DNA from: Amanita rubescens
Taxonomy: Eukaryota > Basidiomycota > Agaricomycetes > Agaricales > Amanitaceae
Assembly (NCBI GenBank): GCA_015039365.1
Contig: WION01000058.1
Location: forward strand, 62,001-126,000
Direction of reading: 5' to 3'
Length of the DNA stretch: 64,000 bases
Of this stretch, positions 32,807 to 43,246 are shown in pieces. The first letter of the stretch is position 1, and each line of letters begins with the position of its first letter. The notes under the pieces are model-generated. The model was not told the origin of the DNA. It was given only the letters and a program-made list of their open reading frames with translations, and did not search any database. A program made the position numbers and the translations under genes.

Positions 32807-34207
32807 TCAGAAAGGACTCGGCCAATAAATCACATTCATGTTCCAAAGCCTGTCTGAGGCCTCACATCGGCCATTGCTAGCCGGTCCAAATTCCACTCGA
32901 ACCATGTCTGCGTGGAATAACATCGGCAATTTGCTTTGCAGGTGGTTGACAAAACCATCACAGTCTTCTCGACAACCCCTGACGCGGAACTTTACAAGAA
33001 ACGATCGATATACAATATGATTGTTTGTGAGTGTTCTGTCCATTCTCCTCCACAGAGAGTCGTCGCACTGAAGCCGGTCACCGACTTCTTCGAGCGAGGC
33101 ATCACTCTGAATGCCCAACCATCGGATACCAGTCCGAGACGTAAGGCGCTCGAACGATTCTACAACCCAGGTGACGACGTTCGCAAAATTATTGAGGTAG
33201 ATCATGTGCGTTACATATACGCAGATACTTTGGAGTTTCGGAAATCGCTCAAAATCGATGCGTTCAAATTGCAAATACGACTCTAGGAGAGCAAATGCGT
33301 TAGAGAAGAATCCACTGCTCCAACGCAATTTCTTACCAAAACCAACGCAAAGGTGCTCAAGGGACATCGATGCATCCTGTGTCAAGGTCTGCAGGACCTT
33401 GCGTTCCCTGCTATCCTCGAAATAGAATCCCAAAGTTGTCAAACGTGTAATATCGAAAGCCCATTCAGTTCTTGTCGCGAAAAACTTATCAATAGCTCTG
33501 ACAGAGTCGGAACCAAAGGTGAGACTTCTGAAAATGAAAGATTCCAGATGATTCTTAGCCTTCGTATTCACGCTAGACTCGGCTGGTTTCTGTTTCGCGT
33601 CGGGGTACATGTGAATATGTACATTTCCCAGCTTGAGCGACTTCAAGCCAGGAGGAAAGAGTCCAAACACAGTTTCTGGACAGTGTATATCTCGGAGAGA
33701 GATGTGAACAAGGGATTCGCATGAAAGTAGCCTTTCGAGTGCACCCTGTGTCTCCGGTGACGTGTCTTGCCATCTAAACCCACGCAAACTGACTTTACGC
33801 AGAGATGGTGGTCCACTGCGTCCGGACTTGCCAAGAATCACATCCAGAGCACGAAAGATGTTGGGGTTGACCATCCTCCAGCTGCCACCATTGTATCCGC
33901 CTAATCTCAACTTTTGGATGTAACGGATCACATGCGGTGCCTTGGACAGAATCTCGTGGGCTTCAACGTTGCCAACGCGGCGTAACAGGTGATCCAGGGT
34001 GATACGACGGAAGATGCGCACGCGGCAACTATGTAGAAAGTCCCTGGAGATCAGAGCGCATTTCTTGAGCGCATCTGGATCGTGGACAAGGTAATCGATG
34101 ATCCTATCGACAAGTTCCTGAGGGAGACCTGTATCAGAGCCGTATTCTGGTGGAGCAACTGGTGCCCAGCTATGCCAAAGTGGGGCGCTGGGAGTCGACA
34201 TCGTCAT
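32807..34207 (-). CDS. F-box protein
   Basis: Single exon, 466 residues from the first ATG (34207); the frame is open further upstream but without ATG. An F-box begins about residue 27: LPQELVDRIIDYLVHDPDAL, KKCALISRDFLHSCR, IFRRITL. The rest has irregular leucine-rich stretches (LVHISLRDIHCPETVFG, FPPGLKSLKLGNVHI), the usual layout of Agaricomycete F-box proteins. By family knowledge the F-box binds Skp1 and brings a substrate to an SCF complex built on a cullin such as that at 10.3-13.0 kb. The substrate is unknown. A single-exon gene amid intron-rich neighbours suggests the expanding lineage-specific F-box set. Confidence 0.85.
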   Translation of the reverse strand: MTMSTPSAPLWHSWAPVAPPEYGSDTGLPQELVDRIIDYLVHDPDALKKCALISRDFLHSCRVRIFRRITLDHLLRRVGNVEAHEILSKAPHVIRYIQKLRLGGYNGGSWRMVNPNIFRALDVILGKSGRSGPPSLRKVSLRGFRWQDTSPETQGALERLLSCESLVHISLRDIHCPETVFGLFPPGLKSLKLGNVHIHMYPDAKQKPAESSVNTKAKNHLESFIFRSLTFGSDSVRAIDKFFATRTEWAFDITRLTTLGFYFEDSRERKVLQTLTQDASMSLEHLCVGFGKKLRWSSGFFSNAFALLESYLQFERIDFERFPKLQSICVYVTHMIYLNNFANVVTWVVESFERLTSRTGIRWLGIQSDASLEEVGDRLQCDDSLWRRMDRTLTNNHIVYRSFLVKFRVRGCREDCDGFVNHLQSKLPMLFHADMVRVEFGPASNGRCEASDRLWNMNVIYWPSPF

Positions 34208-34928
34208 TTTTCTAAGGACATCGCCAAAGATAGTGGCGCATCCAAGCCTCTGCTCCTGCCGCTGGTCCAGATCCAAATTCTCATTGACTGATCCTTTTGC
34301 CTCCACAATTCCCCCCTCACGACCGTGGTCAACTGCGTGCAATAGATACGCCCATGGTTAGCTCAATACAATCACCAGGAACCAGAAAGGTACGCGATTA
34401 CCAGACATTCGGCCTTGGTTCCTATCACGCAAAGATCACGCAGCAAGTGAGGACGAACCTATCAGCGCCGATAATGCGCCAACAGATGCAACGAGGTTGC
34501 AGAATGACAGTCGATATGCCCACTTGTGTTATACGGCGATTGGCACAGCCATATGCAAGTGACTTTTTAAGGTACCGTGCGGCGCGCGGTCCACAGCCTT
34601 GTCAGTGACATTTCGGTCCCGTTAGTTGTGTTGCCAATTGCGACCAACTTTAATTATTACATTTGATCTAAATCACAACAAAGCCCTGTGGGACGGGCCC
34701 GATAACCCGTAATCCCCTCAGATGCCTCGTACGTGGTTCTACAGTAAGGTAAATAGCGGAATAAGACAGTACGTCAGAGAGTAATAGAGAAAGTCCTATA
34801 GACATATGTACACCGGCGATCGATTCTTGGATCACCCGCGCTTATTCATACAAAAAAGCTGAAAAGAACCTGTCGAACTGTCCCCATGACAAATAGATCG
34901 TAAAAGAATCAAATGAATACGTGTGTTT
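34208..34928. other. Intergenic, no gene seen
   Basis: This holds the upstream region of the F-box gene and the 3' flank of member E. I see no motif or repeat I can name. Confidence 0.4.
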
Positions 34929-36770
34929 TCATGCAACCTCGTCAGCATTCGGGACACTGCTTTCCGTCATCATAGTGTACCTGTTGGCACCAAGTGAGCT
35001 CGAGATGGCGGTACTGCCCGCAGCAATCACGCTCGGCGCACGGAATCCCAGCTGAGTCATAGCATCGTCTAAACCAGACACGCTTCCAGTTGCCACATGC
35101 GTTCGCAAACTTAACGTGTCCGAATTGGCCATGCTCTCCCGATTTCCAGGAGTAGTTGTCATAGTTGTCATAGTTGTCATCGTCGTTGCAGAATTCGTTG
35201 AATCCACCGAGTTTTGCGGTTCGTGCGCCCTCCTCTTCCGATCAACTGAGTATGTGGTTGAAGGAGAAGAAGGGCTCAACAGGGACGATTCCCCGTTCTC
35301 GTTGCTCACGGACTCGTTGTACGTGGGCGGATTAAGTCGTCTTCTGGATGCAGCAACACTATTTGGTTCTTCGTATATGGGGTAAATTCCTCCATCAGGA
35401 CGTTTTCTGTCGGGAGGAGAAGCAACAGAGGTTAAGGTGAAAGGTGAAATGACGTTCTCGGGGTTCTCCACTGCCACACCGTTCATCATGGGCTGCACCG
35501 ACATTCGCGTCATGGAAGATTGAGGGGGTGGGGATGGCGAGTTGGCCATATTTGTAATAAGTGACACATCGTATGGCAAAGAATGATCTACTGAACCAAA
35601 GTGCGTCCGCACGGTACCGCTTGAGGGGGAGATTGACGTATACACAGTGGACGGAGTAGGGGTATACCGGGTATCAACGAGGGTTACAGCCTGTTGCGAT
35701 GTGTTGGATGCAGTACGCTCGTGAAGTTTTGTGACAGAAGGATCCAGAATCCTTGGGCCATACTTGCCCTTGCGATCTTTGCGGTGGTGGCACGAAAAGA
35801 AGAAAATGGCAACTCCGATAAGGATGACGCCGACTACGCCTCCGACGACCCCGCCAGCTATGGCACCGGTAGGAGTCGACTTCTTGCTAGTTGACGTTGG
35901 ATTTGATAAGTTAATGTCGGAATGATCTGTTACAGTGCAACATTTAGACGAGCGATAGAGAAAGAGCAAATGGTCGTACTGCCGTTCGCTGTGGATTGCG
36001 CCTGAGCTACGTTGAACTGGCCGCTCGTCCACGTCGTAGCTGTTCGAATTGTTTATAAACGCTCGCGCAAGTCCGTGCATCATGACTCACGATTGATTGC
36101 CGACCAATATGGTATAAGCGTATTGTTGGGAGGTATGATTTTGTCAGTAGGGAAAGCACTTCATTTCAGTCAGTCAGTGATCTTCAGGATCGGATAGATA
36201 GTAACTCACGTGTTTGTCAGGTAATTTTCACAATTAATACTGTAGGGGTCCCAGCTGGAGTATTACAGCATAAGATATTGATGAGATAAAGAACCATCAG
36301 GGAATGTACGTACTTGAGGATATTGTTGATACCTTGGCAAGCGGTACAAGCTTCTAATAGATTGTAAACAGCCCAAGAGCTTATAGAACGGGAATCAAGA
36401 CGATATCGAGAATGAGTGAACAACAGCCACTAACCATGAGCAATAATTCGCGTATGCCACGCTTGGTGGGTTGTATTCCTGCGACGAGTTGACTGGGGGG
36501 ACGTTCCAATCTACAAGCTCATAGCGCTCAGTATCGTGAGATCCTGAGGAACAAAAAACACTCACTGCCAGTAGAACATGCACCAGATAATATAGACGCT
36601 AACAAACAAGGCGACTGGCCCTGCGAATTCTGCATCCACGAGAACTGTGTACCGCATGTCGCGTTGGTGGTCGCACCCCTGGGCAACAATACGCTCCTTC
36701 CATGCGCTAACGCTGGTACCATCAAAGCGACGAGTTTGGACGAAGAGGACGATTTTGGGAGTTGAACCAT
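34929..36770 (-). CDS. Single-pass membrane protein, tandem family member E
   Basis: The best-preserved ectodomain. ATG 36770 gives a leader (MVQLPKSSSSSKLVALMVP), then CGTQFSWMQNSQGQSPCLLA, WNVPPVNSSQEYNPPS, CSW/SWAVYNLLEACTACQ, NCENYLTNT, KIIPPNNTLIPYWSAIN and TWTSGQFNVAQAQS. The helix is GAIAGGVVGGVVGVILIGVA. The tail is longer than in A-D, with MSVQPMMNGVAVENPENVIS and YPIYEEPNSVAA. It carries a Thr/Met repeat (TMTTMTTMTTT) from a microsatellite at 35155-35195, and a third type of C-terminus ending SVPNADEVA. The TPGNRESMANSDTLSL stretch is shared with C and D. Confidence 0.75.
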
Positions 36771-37304
36771 GGCGCTGAGTAAGCTGTTTGAATAACACTC
36801 CCTACGTAGCACAGGTCAGGTCAACAGCACCGTGGATACTCGGATGGTAAGGCGAAGGCGAGGGGGAAGGCTGTGGGCTCGTTGCCGCCTCAAGCAGCGG
36901 ATAAAAGTGGGGGCAAGAGGCAACGAAGGCAGGACGGTTAGCAAGCGCCGACTCAAGGAGGTGATGGCCGGTCTAGCAAGTACAGCAAGTATAAATATCA
37001 TGTTCAAAGATGCCCTTGATAGCGGCCTCCGCAACGCCCGGCCAACGAAGACTTTTCGTCTTTCGTAACCTTCATCATCTTCACCACCATTATGATCCGG
37101 ATAGGACGGTCGTTGGGACGAGTCGTAGCGTTTCATTTCTCTAGAATATCCCAAAAGGTAAACAAACCACGCGGCCGCGAATCGGACATACAAAACTGTT
37201 GCCTGTCAAACTCTGACAAGTTACACAAACTCGCCTTTCTGAGACCATGTATACTCGTTCCAAAGCGGCGATTAACGCAAATACATCATACATACATAAC
37301 AAGG
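36771..37304. promoter_or_regulatory. Upstream region of member E
   Basis: No gene is supported. Antisense ORFs here are rich in Arg/Leu and lack family features. It contains the promoter of member E and the 3' flank of the RSC1-like gene. Confidence 0.35.
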
Positions 37305-40134
37305 TTACAGCGGCACATCTTTCAAAGCTGCTCGAAGCACCTCCGTCATTGATGGGGGAACGTTTCGTCTTTTGTTAGACGATTCTCCATCCACATCCAT
37401 ATCATCAGCTTGAGCTGTCCCGCGCTTCCGTTTCATAGCCAGATAGTGGAGGTACGCGAGGCTGTGCCGGGGCGCGGGAACCCGCGCCATGTTCATTGGC
37501 GGACCAGCAAACCATAACACCTCGTTGGTCTCCGCGTCTCGATCAAAATGTTTCACTGTTCAACGCCATTAGGATTAGCCTCAAACGTAGGCGATCAAAT
37601 GGGGTCACATGCCTGTTTCTGGAGGTAATCTTTCAATGTGTTCACTGCCAAGCACAGCCACTCCCCCTGCAGCAGTAACGATAGATCTATCAGATGCGGT
37701 CGACCGTTGAGGGAGAGACTGTTGCTGCGATGGTTGAGACTGATAGTGAGGGGTCGCCACGACAGGAACGCTGGTTGCTGCTTGAGTGCTGCCTCCAACA
37801 TATATGCCCTTGTTAGGTCCATTATCAGCTGCTCCTTTTCTTGATTTCTTCGTCTTCTCCGATTCGGCTACATCCGAGATGTCGATGATGCCGCCGGGCG
37901 TTTTACCCGCACCCTTGTCCTTGCTTAGGAAAGGGCTGGGGAACCTCCGGGGAAACACGGTTCTCTCGAAAGGGTAAATTGGCATAAACTCCGTGCTTTT
38001 TCGTACCTCTTCTGGTATGCAAGAGTTCCAATTCTTAATCCTTACGAACACCCGGTCTCGGTCATTGTACCGAGAGTCACAGACATATAGGGGGAAGCCA
38101 AGGTACCAATACGGAGGTCGGGGCCGACCCCGAATGTGTCGTGCGGTGAATTGACACGCTATCTTCTCAATGATATCTTCCAAGGGGTGGTCGGCGAAGT
38201 GACCTGAGCGAAATAAAATCCGTGCTCCTCGACCATCGTGAGAAAAAAACATAACGTACTCGTCTTGAAAACTTCCCCTTCCCAAAAGTTCCTGTCCGCC
38301 GAGTGGAACGTCTATGTGTTCCTTTTGAGTATACCAATCCTCCTTTAAGCGGTCCCCTACACACCTGCTCTGGTCTATAATACCACGATACCGTCAGCCC
38401 TTGCTGCCCCTTTTTTGATCTGCGGTATTTTAGTATTGAGCGCAAATATAAAACTTCCGACACGTACGGGTCCTCTGAAACCCAACATCTAAACACTTGG
38501 GCAATGATTGGCCGGCTGGGATCGTCAGGGTTGCTTAAATGTACCCAGTCCGCGAGCCGAACATTCCACCCCTTGTAGTTAAGCTCGTCGACGAATGTCC
38601 TATCTTTATGAATAACTCGATAAGTCGTCACACCAGGCACTCCTTCACTGTCGGCACCGTGCACAGGTTTGGTAGTTCCAGGCCCGGCTTTCAGAGAGGC
38701 ATAATTTGTCGACGAGGTATATGGAGGCCCCGATGGTGGATTTGCGGAAGTAATTGCTTGGTAAAGTCGCTACGGAATTGTTGGACACCGGTGATAGTCG
38801 GCTGGCAATTATCCTCACCTGCAGCAGTAAAACTTTTCCATAAGCCTCCGAAGTTGGCTCATGCCACCTCCGAGCTTTTTCGAAAAGCCGCGCCATCTCC
38901 TTGTCAAAATCCTCCGCCCCGCTAAAGTGTTTCGAGCGAGCCCTGTTCTGTGGACCGAAGTAAAAAATTACGTCTTCCAGGGTACAACTCTAATTTACCT
39001 CTATTATTTTCAAGGAAAGAGGATACTGATGGGGAGCATAAACACCGGCCGGGCATTGACAGAGTGACCCGCCTCACCTGATATGATAAATAAGGTATAG
39101 TGGATTCTTCTGGAACGGACTCCAAGGCAACCGCGACGCGATTGCCACTGCATGAGAGTCAGCGATGCCTGCGGAAGTAACTGGAACAAACCATACATAG
39201 CGTCTTTGTGAGATTTTAGCTCAAGAACTATCTCTGAGAGACGGTCCTATAGGGTAGATGCGCCATGTCAGTCGGAGAAGGCGCATATAGCAACTGAAAC
39301 CTACAGCAGTGACCTCCTGCATCCAGCCCTCCTCTCCAAATCCCGGCCATTGTGGCAGGCCCTTCTCTAGTTGCTTTACAATTTCTTCGCTTTCAGGGTC
39401 ACGTTCCACGTCATGACCTGTAGCTCCATCATTGCCTTGGACATCATATTCTGGACTCATAATGTCGACATCCATCTCGGGCGTGGGATGCCGTTGAGAG
39501 GTTATTTGCTCCGTCTTGGACGTACGTGGCGTTACGGTGGTCGATTCAGGTGACTTTTGCAATTGAGAAATGTGGTTGTGGACCTTCTGAGCAGAGGACG
39601 GGGGCGGAGATGAACGACAGGAGGGCAAAACGGATTTTTTCTTCCATTCAGACTCCAGGACTGTCTGATTAGTTGAACCTGAGAACACGTTGCGGAATAT
39701 TCCGGCGGTTACGTACCTTCAACGTCAGCGCATCATCAGCAATTTGACTCCCTGGCTCATTATAATACAACGCATTCCAAAACACGAGCGATATATCTGT
39801 GTAAACATCCCTGGCATCCTTATAGCGGTTCTTCGTCACCCCATCTCGAATATGATCCAGGCAGCGAGGTTCTGGAATGACCTAGCTTTCATAAGACCAG
39901 AAGCACAGGGAATTGTACGCAGTTTACCTCATAATATTGCGGCCAGTCAGCTCTATCAACCAACTCCATGAACATTGCCGAAATATGACGTTTTCCGCGT
40001 GGTGCTGTGGCCGAGACTATGGCATCTAACACCTCCTCTACGGCACTTTTCTGCGCAGACGATAGGGTCATTATTCCCCTCAACGCCTCTTCAGCAACGG
40101 TGGGTGTGGATTTACGGCAGAGATGTTTACTCAT
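37305..40134 (-). CDS. RSC1: RSC1/RSC2-like chromatin remodelling subunit (two bromodomains, BAH)
   Basis: ATG 40134 gives MSKHLCRKSTPTVAEEALRG. Bromodomain 1 reads DWPQYYE / VIPEPRCLDHIRDGVTKNRY and FWNALYYNEPGSQIADDAL. After a Ser/Pro linker with TPEMDVDIMSPEYD comes bromodomain 2, rebuilt from small exons: GNRVAVALESVPEESTIPYL, YPLSLKIIENRARSKHFSGA, MARLFEKARRWHEPTSEAYG. A BAH domain follows: NVRLADWVHLSNPDDPSRPI, VFRCWVSEDPYVSEVLYLRS. The end has LPPETVKHFDRDAETNEVLW and a Lys/Arg basic patch (MKRKRG). This order is that of yeast Rsc1/Rsc2, nuclear subunits that read acetylated histones for the RSC nucleosome remodeller. Family assignment is firm; which paralog is not. Confidence 0.9.
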
Positions 40135-40698
40135 ATTTTTTGTTCAATATCCTGATAAACAACACCGCGAAACTACCACTTTATCTAAACCCTTACACAG
40201 GTATCAATGTATATCTCGGCCACACACCTCGATGTCAACGACCACATGTACATCAGCGATTAGTCATTTCAAGGGTATCATTAGAAGACATCAGGTTCTA
40301 GGCGTGTCCAAACGATTGCAACATGACAGGGAAACTAGCATGTCAGGGTTGTGCCATAGTTAACAAGTGATTTGTGAAAAACCGGCTATGAAATTGCGCC
40401 CGCGTTATCGCGTCGGTAATTCAAAACACTGATACACGCTCCGATCGTGAGTTACCTCATGTTCAGCACGAGACAGGAGCAGGAACAGAAAGAAGATGAT
40501 TTGAAACACGACGATCTCATCACTACTGTGCAAAGTCGTGAACACGCGCCAAACATATGTTAAATTCCCATTACAAACAAGAAAAAACTTCAAGACCTCC
40601 GCCGACGGCTACTGAACGTGTGTGCGTGGGTATATTCCTTGCGTCCTTCCAAACCACCCTGCATTATCTAGTCATACAATACGGGGGCTTGAATACAG

Positions 40699-42210
40699 TC
40701 AGAAAACGAGTACTCTTCCTAATATGTAACTACTGTTCCCACCTATGTTGTTTAGATTTCTGCTGCAAAATCCCGAATAAAAACCGAGTCCAGGTCCGGG
40801 GAGCACATTCTTCCATCCACGAGGATGATAAGGTGTCGGGTTCACGTTTTCGTCCCACGAGTCCCTTTCCTCGCGTGGCAAGCAGCGTCGAACTGGAGGC
40901 AAAGGGATGGGACTCGATTTCTGTAATTCTTCAGATGAAAGATTGAAATGGGTTAAGGAATAAGGTATCCATTGTGATGGGGAGGGTGCGCGTCGTCTTC
41001 TCTTCTGAATCACTGGCTTGACGTCAGCCTGAGATGACCCTGGCTGCTCGACCTGTGCCAGGGTCATAAACTGATCGGCAGAAAACGCCGGTTCTCTAGC
41101 GCGTTTACTATTCTGCCCACTCGTGGAACTTGTCTGAGTTTGCGAGCAATTACTTGGCACAGGTGAAACAGAATGATGCGAAGGCGATCCGGACGTGGAG
41201 TCGTTTGATGAAACTGAAGCAGTGTGAATAGGCTTTAGAATGCACTTTCGTACGTGACGGTTAAGGTTTGAGGCCACGCCAAACCTGCGCCCACAGGTCT
41301 TGCATACGAACGCTATGAGATGGCGTAAGATCTGGTTTGTCTGTCTGTTAAGATCTAAGTTCGAGATGATTTACCTTTTTCGCCTGTATGAACGAGGAAG
41401 TGCTATAAATTCACAAATGACCCTCTGTCCAAGAACGAGAGAAAAGGGTAGTACTTGCCTTTCGCAGCGTGCTTGGGCGATCGAACCTGATCAGCACATG
41501 TTCGGTTAATAAATTTAGTACAGCGACAGAAGATGGGGATTTTTACTGACCGTTTGTAGCACATAGTGCATGCATGTTTCTTCTCCCGCGATTGACTGTC
41601 AGGAACAAGGTGGAGCCCTGTACCCGACTCTACCTGGGTGCGGCCAGGTCTAGCGGCGGTGGCGGATGTCTGGGCTGAGACTTGATTAGAAGGCATCTGA
41701 TATGGAATCGGTGGATGTCGGACGTCCGATTGCGAGTTGTGGCTGAGCATCATAGCCATGGCTGGAGTGGGCAGCTGGCTCACGGAAGTCGTTGCGTCAA
41801 ACTGGTAGTCCAGAGAATTTTTAACAGTGTCCTGGGTTAGAGTACATCGGGGTTGATATAGGCACCGAAGCACCGTGCACGGAAGCGTCGTTCCATCGCC
41901 ATGACGGCTGGTAAGCTAGGATGTCCTCGGGGCGATAGTTCATGTCGACTCCGGGAGTGGAATTAGGCTCGGTGTATCCAGTGACCGTGTCGATGCTACT
42001 TGTATCTGTAAAATTTGTGGAATGTCGGCTGTGAGTTCCGCGGTCTGAAAAATATTGGTAGTCTTGAGGGTAAACGAGCGATGATCCTCTCGAGAAGCTC
42101 GTAAAATCTCCGACGTTCGACGCGATGGGTTGGTCCTGCGGTGTCGGGTACGAATTTTGGGCGTTATAATAGCCCGAGTGTGGGGGCATGTTGTACTGCT
42201 GCGACTGCAT
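40699..42210 (-). CDS. C2H2 zinc-finger transcription factor
   Basis: ATG 42210 opens a Gln/Tyr/Ser-rich N-terminus (MQSQQYNMPPHSGYYNAQ). A 34-nt intron after VHGAS joins DTVKNSLDYQF. The DNA-binding part spans three introns: HACTMCYKRFDRPSTLRK, HFLVHTGEKAFVC, CKTCGRRFGVASNLNRHVRK followed by C. So finger 1 is C-x2-C-x12-H-x3-H, with the TGEK linker, and finger 2 ends H-x3-C. The intron between RK and HFLVH is GC-AG. A disordered middle carries a KRRRR basic run, probably nuclear localisation, and the C-terminus has WIPYSLTHFNLSSEELQ, PYHPRGWKNVLPGPGLG and YILGRVLVF. Target genes are unknown. The Pro/Trp-rich C-terminus is typical of a common Agaricomycete regulator group (recalled, not checked). 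Confidence 0.85.
41403..41458 (-). other. GC-AG intron in the zinc-finger gene
   Basis: On the minus strand the donor reads AAG|GCAAGT and the acceptor TTTATAG|CAC. It splits finger 1 between STLRK and HFLVH. No GT alternative keeps the finger intact. It is 56 nt long. Confidence 0.7.
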
Positions 42211-43246
42211 GACAGAGCTCGGTATCGCGAGTACTAGTGAGGGTTGTAAGTAAGTCCCTCAGCACTGATATTATATATTTTCTGATCCTACGTCTCACCT
42301 TGTGAACGAGGTGAGAATTCTGAAAGGATAGGCACCTGCCACAATCCTCGAGACGTCCGGGGGCTCTTTACGTGACGCGCGGAGCTACACCCGAACGGGG
42401 AACTCACCTGCCGTCCTGTAAACATCAGATCGAGGACGAAAAGCTTAAATTTACCCAGTCAAATACTCAGATTGGAGGTCAGTGGTATCTTGATTGACCT
42501 CATTTGGTAAAAATCCAGGATCGTACAAATTACGCACATTTTTATGAACGTCATCCGTCGTCCCTTTCGGATAAGTAACGGTGCGCGTGTAAAGTCGAAA
42601 CAAGCCACAGACAAGTCCTCGTTGTTCTCCTCATGTTGATCTTCCCATTGTCGCATTAGGAAATTTGGCAAGGGTTTTTGAGCCGGGCTTACGCGGGTTT
42701 AAGGCCGTTCGGGTTAAATGGATGACGAAAGACGCTAGCAGCCTCGCAGATCAGACATTTCAGGTTCAAAGCTAATGTTAGCGTCATCACCAAGACTGCA
42801 GCATGCCGTATAGGGGACAGCGGTATTACAGGTCGCGGGGACTAATTGGTCAGTTATACTTTGACAACTATCCTCGCGGCTTCCGATTTGCTAGCTTCCC
42901 TTGAGAGATGGCGCGTTTGAAATTTACTCACGGTGACACGCGCGGGAATAGCGGATGCTTCGTGACAGTACACTGCCGCCCAGCCCAAGCAAACCAGTGG
43001 GTATCGTGAGGCTTTCATGCAACTACTCTACTTTTACAAATAATTTCGCAAAGATCTCGCTTATGACCTATTGATCGCCAACCACATTATCCATAGCATG
43101 ATCTCATCTGGTAAGCTTATTAAAGAACCTCATGCCGGCTGTCACAACGTGATAAGCGATCTAACTCAGAATAGTAGTCACGCGACATCATACGCACATT
43201 GCGCTAGATTATCCACTGTTTGTTCCAACTGCATTGTCGTTGTAAG
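42211..43246. promoter_or_regulatory. Upstream region of the zinc-finger gene
   Basis: About 1 kb without a supported gene. Short ORFs on both strands lack splice logic. A long upstream region is usual for a regulator gene. I cannot name any binding site. Confidence 0.35.

Noticed and set aside
34208..34342. F-box protein start at 34342
   Set aside because: The codon there is TTG; the first ATG in frame is 34207, and the F-box lies downstream of it.
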